Shown here piece after piece: positions 48,127 through 57,023 of a stretch of DNA of 64,000 nucleotides. The notes under the pieces are model-generated. The model ran no database searches, had not been told where the DNA came from, and worked only from the letters and a program-made list of their open reading frames with translations. The DNA is from Streptococcus sp. F0442 (GTDB lineage Bacteria; Bacillota; Bacilli; Lactobacillales; Streptococcaceae). Position 1 is the stretch's first letter. Each line of letters opens with the position of its first letter. A program made the position numbers and the translations under genes. Location of the stretch: contig NZ_KB373314.1 of NCBI RefSeq assembly GCF_000314795.2, positions 864,418-928,417 of the forward strand, read 5' to 3'.

Positions 48127-48153
48127 AAGGAAACCTCCACGTTATTTTGACAT

Positions 48154-48182
48154 ATTATAGCAGAATTCCCCCTTTAAAACAA
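48154..48182 (-). promoter_or_regulatory. Promoter of the acetyltransferase-phosphorylase unit
   Basis: On the minus strand TTGTTT (48177-48182) and TATAAT (48154-48159) are 17 bases apart, 27 bases before the gene start. Confidence 0.7.
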
Positions 48183-48220
48183 ACGTCAGAAATAAGGTTT
48201 TACAAGAAAAAGATCATAAA

Positions 48221-48272
48221 CACTTAAATACACTTAATAAAACTTGCATCCACTTACAAAATGATGTACAAT
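48221..48272 (+). promoter_or_regulatory. Promoter with four 10-bp-spaced repeats, likely DeoR-regulator operator
   Basis: CACTTA occurs at 48221, 48231 and 48251, with the related AACTTG at 48241, so the units repeat every ten bases, one helical turn. The promoter is TTGCAT (48244-48249), 17 bases, TACAAT (48267-48272), so the array overlaps the -35. The gene that follows is a DeoR-type regulator, and self-control is likely. Confidence 0.75.
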
Positions 48273-48303
48273 GAAGGCAAGAACAGCAATAAGGAGCGAA
48301 TTC

Positions 48304-49047
48304 ATGTACCAGGAACAACGGCTCGAAAAAATCCTAGAACTTTTAGAAGAGCGAAAACAGCTATCCGCTAAAGAAATGGTCGATTATTTCAAGGTCTCAA
48401 AAGATACTATCCGCAGAGATTTTGCCCTTCTGAGCCAACGCCAGCTAGTCCGTAGGACCCATGGTGGACTTCTCCCCTTAAACAAAGAACCTGGCCCTTC
48501 TTACCTAGACCGCAGTCAGAAAGCCAACAAGGAAAAGACTGCCATGGCTCAAAGGGCCCTGCAATTGATCCAAGATGGACAAGTGATCTTTCTCGACGTT
48601 TCCACCTCGATGACCCTGCTTGCTGGCATGCTGAATAAGGAAGTCACGGTCTATTCGCATTCTCTTGACAATGCCATCCAGCTCAGTAGCCATTCCCAGG
48701 TTGACGTTCATCTCCTAGGCGGGAAATTCTACCCTAAAAACCGCTTCTACTATGACGCGAATCAAGCACACATACTGGACAATCTTCGCTTTGATCTTGC
48801 TTTTTTTGGAGCGAGTAGCTTAGCCAATGGCGAAGTCACCTTTGAGGATGCTGAAGACGTTGCAGTCAAGTCCCTCGTTTTTGAACGGACTCGTACCAAG
48901 GTGCTGGTAGCAGAAAGTGCAAAGTTCCACAAACATGCCAACTACTATCTCGCTCGTCTCAAGCAATTTGACTATTGGATTACTGATCAAAAACCAAGCC
49001 CTGAAATCCTTAAACAAATCGGCAGTGAAACCACTATTCTCTATTAG
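48304..49047 (+). CDS. DeoR/GlpR-family transcriptional regulator
   Basis: This 247-residue protein has the N-terminal winged helix RLEKILELLEERKQLSAKEMVDYFKVSKDTIRRDFALL and the family-specific RRTHGGLLPL. A C-terminal ribose-5-phosphate-isomerase-like effector domain follows (DVSTSMTLLAGML, DVHLLGGKFYPKNRFYYD, LVAESAKFHKHANYYL). Members sense a sugar phosphate and usually repress sugar genes. I chose ATG 48304, with AAGGAG eight bases upstream. It is followed after 12 bases by a Cof-type phosphatase gene. The effector is unknown. Confidence 0.87.
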   Translation: MYQEQRLEKILELLEERKQLSAKEMVDYFKVSKDTIRRDFALLSQRQLVRRTHGGLLPLNKEPGPSYLDRSQKANKEKTAMAQRALQLIQDGQVIFLDVSTSMTLLAGMLNKEVTVYSHSLDNAIQLSSHSQVDVHLLGGKFYPKNRFYYDANQAHILDNLRFDLAFFGASSLANGEVTFEDAEDVAVKSLVFERTRTKVLVAESAKFHKHANYYLARLKQFDYWITDQKPSPEILKQIGSETTILY

Positions 49048-49059
49048 GAGGTCCTCATT

Positions 49060-49869
49060 ATGTCTCACATTCGTCTCATCATCAGCGACATCGATGGTAC
49101 TATCTTAAATGATCACCATCAGATCGATCCACAGTTGGTAGCATTGATCCCAGATTTAAAACGCGAAACCATTCCTTTCGTACTGGCTTCTGCTCGTTCT
49201 CCAAAAGGAATGGCTCCCATTGCCAAAGAACTCGGTATAGAAGACTGCCCCATAGCTTGCTACAATGGCGCCTTGATCCAAAAGGGAGAGCAGGTTCTTT
49301 TCGAGCACCCTGTGAACAAGACGGAGGCCCGGAACTTTATCGACTGGGTCAACCAACACTTTCCTCAGGTTTCGATCAACCTCTATAGTGGAAAAGACTG
49401 GATGACCGACCGACTTGACCAATGGAGTCAAGAGGAAGCCCGGATTACAGGGGAAAAACCTCTCATTCTTCCCCTATTGGATCCTTTGCTGGATGCGACT
49501 AAGCCCCTCCACAAATTGCTCTTAATTGGAGAGCCAGAAGAGATCCAAGCTCTCTATCGCACTATTTCTGCCGACGACTTCCCTTCTACCGCCTTTTATC
49601 TCTCCAAAGCCAACTACCTAGAAGTCACGGCTAAGCAGGTCTCCAAAGAGGATGCTCTGGTTGAGCTAGCCAACCACTACCACTTGTGCTTAGAAGAAGT
49701 CCTCACCATGGGAGACAACTTCAACGACCTCCCTATGCTCAAAAAAGCAGGCATCGGGGTCGCTATGGGCAACGCTCCACAAGAAGTGAAAGACGGAGCG
49801 ACTGTCGTGACAAAGACCAACAATGAAAATGGTGCTGGACAAGCGGTTGAAATCTATGTGTTGATTTAG
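49060..49869 (+). CDS. Cof-type HAD-superfamily hydrolase
   Basis: This 269-residue protein carries the HAD nucleophile motif IISDIDGTILNDHH near residue 10, a C2B cap domain, the catalytic lysine region and LTMGDNFNDLPMLKKAGIGVAMGNA. Such enzymes dephosphorylate sugar phosphates or cofactor intermediates. It is cotranscribed with the DeoR regulator 12 bases upstream, so it may remove the sugar phosphate that the regulator senses, an inference. A terminator follows. Confidence 0.88.
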   Translation: MSHIRLIISDIDGTILNDHHQIDPQLVALIPDLKRETIPFVLASARSPKGMAPIAKELGIEDCPIACYNGALIQKGEQVLFEHPVNKTEARNFIDWVNQHFPQVSINLYSGKDWMTDRLDQWSQEEARITGEKPLILPLLDPLLDATKPLHKLLLIGEPEEIQALYRTISADDFPSTAFYLSKANYLEVTAKQVSKEDALVELANHYHLCLEEVLTMGDNFNDLPMLKKAGIGVAMGNAPQEVKDGATVVTKTNNENGAGQAVEIYVLI

Positions 49870-49934
49870 AGACATAAATAAAGTGACTAGCTAGTATTTT
49901 TTACAGCAAAAAAATAGAGTAGAAATACTGATAG

Positions 49935-49976
49935 AATAGGGTTTCTTGCCAATTGCTAGGAATCCTATTTTTTATT
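49935..49976 (+). terminator. Terminator after the Cof hydrolase gene
   Basis: AATAGGGTTTC (49935-49945) pairs with GGAATCCTATT (49959-49969), followed by a T-run. Confidence 0.8.
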
Positions 49977-50080
49977 GTATATTTTGTATATTAAACCTAT
50001 TTTATGCATATTTTTCTTGTTTGGTTATTTATCAATAATTAGGAATATAAAAGTCAGTGAAACCCTTGATTATTATACCG

Positions 50081-50109
50081 TTGACAAGTTTTTCAAAAAC
50101 CTGTATGAT
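50081..50109 (+). promoter_or_regulatory. Promoter of the VWA surface protein gene
   Basis: TTGACA (50081-50086) and TATGAT (50104-50109) are 17 bases apart. The predicted start near 50116 rules out the in-frame ATGs upstream and supports TTG 50141 as the start codon. Confidence 0.85.
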
Positions 50110-50140
50110 AGAAAAAAGTTTATTAAAAAGGGGACGTATT

Positions 50141-51559
50141 TTGAAAAAATATACTATTTCACGTAAACAAACTTTAACTTTAGCTTCCGTTGTTTTAGGA
50201 ACGATCTTCACAGGAACGACTATTGCTTCTGCTGATGAGGTTGCACCTAGCACAACCCAAGCCGCTCCTGCAACTTCTACAGAAACAAAATCACCTATCA
50301 CTGCTGCAACAGAAGAAATCAATGCCAAAGCCAATACACCAGTTGTTCCTGCTGATAAAGCAAAAACCGGCGATGTCATCGCTGTGGACGTCAAGAAAAC
50401 TGGCCCATCTGCTAAAACAGACGGCGCAGACACAATCACTACTTCAACAGCAACTATCAAAACCACTAGCTTAGCAGATCAAGACACACCTGTTGGCACT
50501 TCAAAACCAGTGTCATCTACCAAGACAGCTACATCAACTAAGGAAACAGCTGACTACACTGAGACAACTACAGAAACAGTTAATAAAACAACTGTAGTCG
50601 AAGTGACAAAAGAAGCAGATGTCGTCAACAAAAAAGAAGTCCAAGGAACATCAGATATCGTCTTTGTCATTGATAAATCAAGTTCGATGGATTCTCACAT
50701 CAAGGATACGATGAAGAATATCGAGACCTTTGTTCGTAATCTTTCTGCTAAAAATATTCAAGCTCGTTTAGGGTTGGTTGAATATGAAGACTCAAAACAA
50801 CAAAAATACCACGATTTTAATGGATCAAAATTCACAAGTGATCCAGAAAGCTTCATTTCTGCTCTGAAAACTATCAAAATCTGGGGTGGTTTTGAAGATG
50901 CAACTGTTCCATTGCACCACATCGCTACTTCAAAAGACTACGACTGGGGATCTGGTGCAAACAACCATCGCTTTGCTTTCCTCATCACAGACGAAGACAT
51001 TGATCTTACACCATATACACCAACCAAAGAAGCGACACTGAAGGCTCTTCAAGATGCTGGTATCTCTTTGACAGTGGTTGGTGAAACACGTGATAAAAAA
51101 GACTTTGATCCATTGGTCAATGGAACAAATGGTCTTTACCTAGATATCCGCAAAAATTTTGGTGACTTGTTGAACGTTCAATTTGCCAATAAAGTGGTTG
51201 AAACTGTCCAAAAAGGTCGTGTCTTCAAAGTCCAAACAGACAAGTATGAGTTGATTTCAAAAACTCACCGCGTGGCGAAAGCAAAACCACAAACGCCTAG
51301 CATCCAAACACCTGCAACACCGACTCCTACTCCTCAGAAACCGGCTGTTGTCACTCCTGCGAAACCGACAGTCTTCACACCAGCTAAAAACGAGCCTGTG
51401 AAAACAGAAGTCTATATAGCACCAGCAACTCTTCCTCAAAAAGAAGCAAGTCTTCCAAATACAGGAAGCAAAAATTCAATTGCCTTGACAACTCTTGGCC
51501 TTGGTCTTCTTAGCATGGGTGCTGCCTTTGGTCTCTCTCGTAAAACAAAAAAAGACTAA
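50141..51559 (+). CDS. LPxTG-anchored von Willebrand A-domain surface protein
   Basis: This 472-residue protein begins with TTG 50141, behind AAAGGGGA. A signal peptide (KKYTISRKQTLTLASVVLGTIFTGTTIASA) precedes a Thr/Ala/Lys-rich, probably disordered region (about 35-170) and a VWA domain with the metal-binding DKSSS (178-182). Supporting VWA sequence is ARLGLVEYEDSK and FAFLITDEDIDLTPY. A Pro/Thr-rich wall spacer and the sorting signal LPNTG (438-442) with hydrophobic and KKTKKD tail follow. VWA surface proteins of oral streptococci commonly act in adhesion to host proteins or to other bacteria; the ligand here is unknown. It is a single gene with its own promoter and terminator. Confidence 0.88.
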   Translation: MKKYTISRKQTLTLASVVLGTIFTGTTIASADEVAPSTTQAAPATSTETKSPITAATEEINAKANTPVVPADKAKTGDVIAVDVKKTGPSAKTDGADTITTSTATIKTTSLADQDTPVGTSKPVSSTKTATSTKETADYTETTTETVNKTTVVEVTKEADVVNKKEVQGTSDIVFVIDKSSSMDSHIKDTMKNIETFVRNLSAKNIQARLGLVEYEDSKQQKYHDFNGSKFTSDPESFISALKTIKIWGGFEDATVPLHHIATSKDYDWGSGANNHRFAFLITDEDIDLTPYTPTKEATLKALQDAGISLTVVGETRDKKDFDPLVNGTNGLYLDIRKNFGDLLNVQFANKVVETVQKGRVFKVQTDKYELISKTHRVAKAKPQTPSIQTPATPTPTPQKPAVVTPAKPTVFTPAKNEPVKTEVYIAPATLPQKEASLPNTGSKNSIALTTLGLGLLSMGAAFGLSRKTKKD

Positions 51560-51566
51560 CATGCAG

Positions 51567-51593
51567 AGCCTAATCAGTTGATTGGGCTTTTTA
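51567..51593 (+). terminator. Terminator of the VWA surface protein gene
   Basis: AGCCTAATCA pairs with TGATTGGGCT, including one G-U pair, around two bases and is followed by T. It begins eight bases after the stop. Confidence 0.8.
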
Positions 51594-51676
51594 ACTCACT
51601 CAAAATTTCCCCTTCGCTATTTTTATTAGAAAGCGGAAATCTTCAACTTCAACCAAGGGATTCTTGTCCTCCGCTA

Positions 51677-51685
51677 TGATATAAT
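51677..51685 (+). promoter_or_regulatory. Extended -10 of the helicase gene
   Basis: TGATATAAT is an extended -10 at 51677-51685, 25 bases before the helicase ATG. No good -35 is visible. Confidence 0.6.
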
Positions 51686-51710
51686 GGGGACAGTACAAGG
51701 GAGGAAACCT

Positions 51711-54425
51711 ATGTTACAAGAACTAGCCTTTACAGGCCAATGGAGACACTACCAAAAACGCGTCCTCGATAAGAGTGAGGCTTTTATGGCGGATGGCCAC
51801 CTGCATTTGGTAGCAGCTCCTGGCTCTGGGAAAACAACCCTGGGTATCGAATTTATCCGGCGCTTTGGGCAACCAACTCTGATCTTAGCTCCTACGGTCA
51901 CGATTCGTCAGCAATGGGTCGACCGGATTGTCCAGGCATTCTTGAAAGATGAAAGCCAAGCGGAGCAATTGATATCTCAGGATCTCAAACATCCTAAGCT
52001 GATTACAGTGGCTACCTATCAGGCCCTCCACAGTGCTATGAATCAAGTCGTCGGTCAATCGCAAGCTGAGGATACCGATGACCAGGCAGAGATTGAAACA
52101 TTTGATTTCAAAGGCTTTGATATCTTTACTACTTTCAAAGACATCTCACTTGGAACCCTCTGTTTAGATGAGTGTCACCACCTGCGCAATGAATGGTGGA
52201 AGAGTTTGGAAGCCTTTCGCCAAGCCTTCCCTGACTTAAAGATGATCTCCCTCACTGCTACCCCTCCCTATGAAGGGGACCCTGCTCTTTGGGAACGCTA
52301 TATCCGCATGTGTGGGGAGATTGATGAGGAAATCACGGTTCCCGAATTGGTCAAGGAAGAGACCCTTTGTCCCCACCAAGACTATGTCTACTTTGCCTTT
52401 CCAACAAAGGAAGAGCAAAAGCAGTTAGATGCCTTTAGCCAACAAAAGCATGCTCTCTTGCAACAACTGACTTCCGATCCCCTCTTTTGTCAATACCTGC
52501 AATCCTGTCAGGCCTTATCTGGTCAGATCAGCCATGATGAATTGCTCAATGAACCCAAGTATCTCTCTGCTACCCTGATCTTTCTTCGAAGCAAGGGAAT
52601 CGCCTTTCCCAACCGTTTCCAGGACCTTTTAGGAGCTAAAAAACTACCTTCTTTCACTCTGGACTGGCTTGAAATTCTCCTGCAAGGCCTGCTCTTTCAG
52701 GTTCCCCACTGGTACAATCTACCAGAAGAATACGAAAAGCAACTCCTCCATGAATTAAAAGCAGCTAGCTTAATCGATCGAAAACAAGTCAAACTGGTCC
52801 GCAACAAAAAACAAGATCTCCTGCTGAATCAATCCCTTGGAAAACTCAATGCGGTTCGAGAGATTTTCAAGGCGGAATACCAGGCTCTTGGAAGCCAACT
52901 GCGCCAACTGGTTTTAACAGACTATATTCGCCAAGACTTTGAAGTTCATCTAGGGGACAAGGACGCCCAATTCACTCAGTTGGGAGTTCTCTCGTATTTT
53001 GAATCCATTCGCAGGGAAAGCATAGAGCTAACGACTCCTCCTGCCATCGCTGTCTTAACAGGTACTATCGTCATCATCCCAACAGTTGCTAAGCCAAGAT
53101 TAGAAGAGCTTCTAGGAGCGGATCGACTGACTTACCAAAATGTCGGCCAATTATCTCCTGATGATTTTCTCAAGGTTCGCTTGGTAGGTTCGCAACATGA
53201 TTTGGTGACAGCTGTGACCCAGCTCTTTCAAGAAGGGCTCATCCAAGTTGTCATTGGAACCAAGTCTCTTCTAGGAGAAGGCTGGGATGCTCCTTGCGTC
53301 AATTCTCTGATCCTAGCGAGCTTTGTCGGCAGTTTTATGCTCAGCAACCAAATGCGAGGCCGTGCCATTCGAGTGTGGCCTGAGGATCCAGACAAGACCA
53401 GTAACATCTGGCATCTTGTCTCCATCAATCTTTCCCTAAAGAAATGGTATGAAAAGTCCGATCTTGAAAAAGAAGAGATCGAAGCCATCACTGATCAGCT
53501 GAAACAATATAGTCCTGATCTGGAGCTCTTAGAAAGACGGATGAAGCAATTTTTAGGCCTCCACTACAAGGAACCCTTTATCGAATCCGGTATCGAGCGT
53601 CTGGCCTTTGACAATATCCGCTATACTAAAAAACAGTTACAGAAACTCAACGAAGAGACCTTAGAGCGCTCCACCCATCGTCAAGAACTCCGGGATGGCT
53701 GGCAAAAAGCTCTTCCGATTCTGGAGAATATGGAGATTGCAAACGAGGTCCAAGTGGATAAACACTTCCTACCTCTTGCCCTATTTTTTGACGCCAGAAA
53801 GCTAGCTCGTTGGCTGACGGCCGCTGCTTTGACCGATTCTTTCGCCAACCTTTTTTACTATTCACATAGAGGAGGAGGGAATAAAGCGTCTCTAATTCTT
53901 CTATTCGTCTTAGCTGTTCTCGCTCTCCTTGCTTGGCTCCGCTACTATCTCTATAAGAGTCCTTATAAACGGTTAGAAGTCTTCGGCCAGGCTATTCACC
54001 AAGCCCTGCTCCTTTCTGGGCAGATTCAGACCCAGGAGACCCGTATCCAAGTGGTCCGAGATAGGAAGGATGCCATCAACACGCTGATCTATATGAAGGG
54101 CGGAACCATGCGAGAGAAAGAGCTCTTTTCGCAAACCATGATCGAATTTTTCGCACCGATTGAAAATCAGCGCTACATCCTAAAAGCACAGGAAAAGGTA
54201 TCCGATCAGACAGAATATTTCGCCGTACCAAGCCTCTTTGACAAACGTAAAGAAGAGGCCCAATCCTTTGTCGAGCAAATCCGAAAGAGCCTAGGTAAGT
54301 ATGACCTCGTCTATACCCGAAGTGCCGAAGGTCGTGCCATTCTCCTAGATGCTCGCATCAAGGCCCTAGCCAACAAACAAGAGCGCACCTTCACCAAGAA
54401 GCAAGTGATGTCGGATTTGAAATAA
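51711..54425 (+). CDS. Superfamily 2 DEAD/DEAH-box helicase with C-terminal membrane segment
   Basis: This 904-residue protein has the SF2 helicase motifs in order: Walker A APGSGKTTL (near residue 36), DECHH (153-157), SLTATPPYEG (about 180), then in the second RecA domain GTKSLLGEGWDAPCVN and MRGRAIRVWPEDP (near 547). After residue 700 a hydrophobic helix, SLILLFVLAVLALLAWLRYYLY (726-748), spans the membrane, leaving about 150 C-terminal residues with no recognised domain. I chose ATG 51711 (AGGGAGG upstream). It is monocistronic, between two terminators, with no nuclease or methylase gene beside it. DNA repair, RNA turnover or phage defence are all possible. Confidence 0.82.
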   Translation: MLQELAFTGQWRHYQKRVLDKSEAFMADGHLHLVAAPGSGKTTLGIEFIRRFGQPTLILAPTVTIRQQWVDRIVQAFLKDESQAEQLISQDLKHPKLITVATYQALHSAMNQVVGQSQAEDTDDQAEIETFDFKGFDIFTTFKDISLGTLCLDECHHLRNEWWKSLEAFRQAFPDLKMISLTATPPYEGDPALWERYIRMCGEIDEEITVPELVKEETLCPHQDYVYFAFPTKEEQKQLDAFSQQKHALLQQLTSDPLFCQYLQSCQALSGQISHDELLNEPKYLSATLIFLRSKGIAFPNRFQDLLGAKKLPSFTLDWLEILLQGLLFQVPHWYNLPEEYEKQLLHELKAASLIDRKQVKLVRNKKQDLLLNQSLGKLNAVREIFKAEYQALGSQLRQLVLTDYIRQDFEVHLGDKDAQFTQLGVLSYFESIRRESIELTTPPAIAVLTGTIVIIPTVAKPRLEELLGADRLTYQNVGQLSPDDFLKVRLVGSQHDLVTAVTQLFQEGLIQVVIGTKSLLGEGWDAPCVNSLILASFVGSFMLSNQMRGRAIRVWPEDPDKTSNIWHLVSINLSLKKWYEKSDLEKEEIEAITDQLKQYSPDLELLERRMKQFLGLHYKEPFIESGIERLAFDNIRYTKKQLQKLNEETLERSTHRQELRDGWQKALPILENMEIANEVQVDKHFLPLALFFDARKLARWLTAAALTDSFANLFYYSHRGGGNKASLILLFVLAVLALLAWLRYYLYKSPYKRLEVFGQAIHQALLLSGQIQTQETRIQVVRDRKDAINTLIYMKGGTMREKELFSQTMIEFFAPIENQRYILKAQEKVSDQTEYFAVPSLFDKRKEEAQSFVEQIRKSLGKYDLVYTRSAEGRAILLDARIKALANKQERTFTKKQVMSDLK

Positions 54426-54442
54426 TAACTGATTTCACTACA

Positions 54443-54479
54443 AAAAAATTCTAGTAGACAACCTCTACTAGAATTTTTT
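54443..54479. terminator. Bidirectional terminator between helicase and dehydrogenase genes
   Basis: AAAAATTCTAGTAGA pairs with TCTACTAGAATTTTT around a short loop. It serves both convergent genes. Confidence 0.9.
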
Positions 54480-54481
54480 CA

Positions 54482-55519
54482 TTACTCAATGACAATCATA
54501 GCCTTAATGGTCTTGCGTTCATCCATGTCTTTGTAAGCTTGATTAATATCGTCCAAGCTATAGCTATGGGTGAAGACGCGTCCTGGATTGATATCGCCAT
54601 CAAGAACGGCCTTGAGCAAGAACTGCTTGTCATAGGTAGTGACAGAGGCTGCTCCACCTGCCACTGAAATGTTTTGGGCAAAGGTCGAACCTAGAGCACG
54701 GTTATTGTAATGAGGCACACCGACAAAACCTAAACGTCCACCATTGTGAAGAACCCCAAGGGCCTGATCAACAGCTGCTGCGGTACCGACACATTCAAGA
54801 GCGGCATCCGCTCCTCCTCCAAGGATTTCACGGACCTTGGCAATCCCTTCTTCCCCACGCTCTGCTACAACGGCTGTAGCACCAAATTCTAATGCCATTT
54901 GTTGGCGGTCTTCGTGACGGCTCATGAGGACAATTTGCGATGCTCCCCGCATCTTGGCAGCAATCACAGCGCATTGCCCCACGGCCCCGTCCCCGATGAC
55001 AACCACTTTGTCGCCCCGTTTTACATGAGCCACACGCGCTGCATGGTAGCCTGTCGGCATGACATCTGCTAGCGTCAAGAAGGATTTGAGCATGGCTTCG
55101 GTATAATCTGACGGTTGCCCAGGGATTTTGACAAGGGCCCAGTTGGCGTATTCAAAGCGCATGTACTCTGCTTGAACCCCATCAGACCAGTTGATGCCAA
55201 TATGGCGGTCACAGGTCCCGTCATAGCCAGCACGACAAGCATCACACTCCCCACAACCATGAGTGAAAGGGGCGATGACAAAATCTCCCGGTTTCACCGT
55301 TGTAATAGCTTCTCCGATTTTTTCAACGATCCCAATAGCTTCGTGGCCACTATTTTGATGACCCGCTTCAATATCTGGATTGCGGTAGCTCCAGAGATCA
55401 GATCCACAGACACAGGTACGAACGATGCGGAGAATGACATCATCCGGTGCTTCTATGTGTGGACGCTCCACTTCTACAAGGCCCACTTGCCCAGCTTTTG
55501 TATAAACTGTTTTCTTCAT
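54482..55519 (-). CDS. Zinc-dependent medium-chain alcohol dehydrogenase
   Basis: This 345-residue MDR enzyme has the catalytic-zinc cysteine in RTCVCGSDLW and the GHEAIGIVEKIGEAI motif. The structural-zinc loop is CGECDACRAGYDGTC, and VVIGDGAVGQCAVIAAKMRGA forms the NAD(P) Rossmann turn. It oxidises or reduces an alcohol/aldehyde pair that cannot be named by reading; the sequence resembles proteins annotated as theronine-dehydrogenase-like or glutathione-independent formaldehyde-type dehydrogenases. It is a single gene with its own ribosome binding site, convergent with the helicase gene. Confidence 0.85.
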   Translation of the reverse strand: MKKTVYTKAGQVGLVEVERPHIEAPDDVILRIVRTCVCGSDLWSYRNPDIEAGHQNSGHEAIGIVEKIGEAITTVKPGDFVIAPFTHGCGECDACRAGYDGTCDRHIGINWSDGVQAEYMRFEYANWALVKIPGQPSDYTEAMLKSFLTLADVMPTGYHAARVAHVKRGDKVVVIGDGAVGQCAVIAAKMRGASQIVLMSRHEDRQQMALEFGATAVVAERGEEGIAKVREILGGGADAALECVGTAAAVDQALGVLHNGGRLGFVGVPHYNNRALGSTFAQNISVAGGAASVTTYDKQFLLKAVLDGDINPGRVFTHSYSLDDINQAYKDMDERKTIKAMIVIE

Positions 55520-55608
55520 AGGAACAACCTACTTTCTATTGCTTACTTTTCTATAGTATACACTTTTTATCGAGCTCTAGCCCACTTCCTGGTTTAAAAC
55601 TCCGTCAT

Positions 55609-56703
55609 TTAATCATATTTTTTCCCATACTTCTTTTCTAGCATTTTCTTAATCAGATAGGGCATTTTGACATTTTCGCGGCCTTTCTTATCAATCAATT
55701 TTCTGACAAAATCGGGCATTTGAATATCTTTTTCTGCTTCCAAAATCTGACCTGTACTTGAAGGAGCTTCCAACTCATCAAAAGTCTCTAGCTGAGGTTG
55801 ATAGTCACTATAGTCACCATCTATATGAGACTGAATGGTTGACAGAAGGGCTTTAATCAGTCGTGAATCGCTATTTGGCATAGGAGGTCGGTGATAAGCC
55901 ACTCCGAGCTCCTGGCATAGCTCCTTACACTCCACATCATTATCAAAAAGAACTTCAATATGCTCACTAATAAAAGCAATCGGAACAAAAATATAGTGGT
56001 CAGGGTGTTCCTTCTCATCATGAAGGTATTCTAAGACATCAGGTTTAATCCAAGGAATACCAATATCACTCTCACTCTGCCAAGTATTGGTGTACTGATC
56101 CTCTTCAAGCCCTAAAATCTCTGCAATCATGCGACTATTGTCATAAATCTGATCGATATAAGGATCACCAAAATCAAGTGCCAAAACTGGGACACTATGA
56201 GCTGAAAAAATCACCCTAAAGCTGTCATCTCTAATTTGATCTAAAATATTTCGAATCTCATCAGCCCAGTAGTGAAGAAGTGAAGGTTCTTGGTACCAAT
56301 CCTTGATAATTTGGAACCTAATCTGCTCACTTTCTAAAAATTTTTCATATCCCATGACAGAATAGTAGGAATAATGAGGCTCTAAAATCAAGCACAAACA
56401 TTCTTCAATTCCGTCATTCTCCATCTCTTTGATTACATCAGTGATAAAAGGGCGGGAAAATTTATTAGCAAAGTAAACCGACGCTTGATTTCCAAGAGCA
56501 GTAGCAACCATGTCCACTTCTTCTCTAGTTATCCTTTGGAGTGGGGTTCCACCGATTCGGACGTAATTGTCATATAAAGTCTGAATTTCATGTGGTTCAG
56601 GACGAACCCCACGGCGTATATTTGTGAAAAATTCCGCTACTCCTTCATAGGTAATCTCTTCTGGTGAACCAAAGGTCATCATCAACACAGCTCTTTTACT
56701 CAT
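55609..56703 (-). CDS. hemH: Ferrochelatase
   Basis: This 364-residue protein is a ferrochelatase of the Gram-positive type. It opens [32 protein letters not shown] and contains [19 protein letters not shown] (metal-site His), [23 protein letters not shown] and [22 protein letters not shown]. It inserts iron into a porphyrin (coproporphyrin III in Firmicutes). Streptococci lack the rest of the heme pathway, so it likely acts on imported porphyrin or in reverse on heme. An extended -10 (TGGTAAAAT, 56732-56740 region) lies upstream on the minus strand. Confidence 0.9.
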   Translation of the reverse strand: MSKRAVLMMTFGSPEEITYEGVAEFFTNIRRGVRPEPHEIQTLYDNYVRIGGTPLQRITREEVDMVATALGNQASVYFANKFSRPFITDVIKEMENDGIEECLCLILEPHYSYYSVMGYEKFLESEQIRFQIIKDWYQEPSLLHYWADEIRNILDQIRDDSFRVIFSAHSVPVLALDFGDPYIDQIYDNSRMIAEILGLEEDQYTNTWQSESDIGIPWIKPDVLEYLHDEKEHPDHYIFVPIAFISEHIEVLFDNDVECKELCQELGVAYHRPPMPNSDSRLIKALLSTIQSHIDGDYSDYQPQLETFDELEAPSSTGQILEAEKDIQMPDFVRKLIDKKGRENVKMPYLIKKMLEKKYGKKYD

Positions 56704-56975
56704 AACTGCTCCTTACTATATCCTTTCCACTATTTTACCATGAAAAGGATTTCTTTAGGAAGCTCTTTTATAAATCATTTGGAAGAAGCAACCAATTTTC
56801 TAGGTAAATACACAAGCTATTAAAAGAAATCATTCAAAGAAGGTGGAACAAATATCTTTTTATGTCCAATCCGATACTGTATTATTCTTTGAAAACAACA
56901 TCTATTTGAAATGACCATCTTTCATGTAAGGAGAGAAGATTTGAATCTCTTTCTAAGAATTTCTACACAATAGAA
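56704..56975. other. Intergenic region upstream of hemH, no gene seen
   Basis: The first 40 bases carry the hemH ribosome binding site and the -10 TAAAAT (56732-56737, minus strand). The rest is AT-rich and holds neither an open frame with a ribosome binding site nor a repeat that I recognise. Confidence 0.6.
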
Positions 56976-57009
56976 AAAGTGGATAAAGAAACATTCTTCT
57001 ATCCACTTT
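56976..57009 (-). terminator. Terminator of the ABC transporter gene
   Basis: AAAGTGGATA (56976-56985) pairs with TATCCACTTT (57000-57009), with T-rich sequence following on the minus strand. Confidence 0.85.
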
Positions 57010-57023
57010 ATTGTTTACAGCTT

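Noticed and set aside
51711-54425. Defence island around the helicase gene
   Set aside because: The neighbours are a wall protein and an alcohol dehydrogenase, each bounded by terminators. No nuclease, methylase or toxin gene is adjacent, so only the single gene is flagged.
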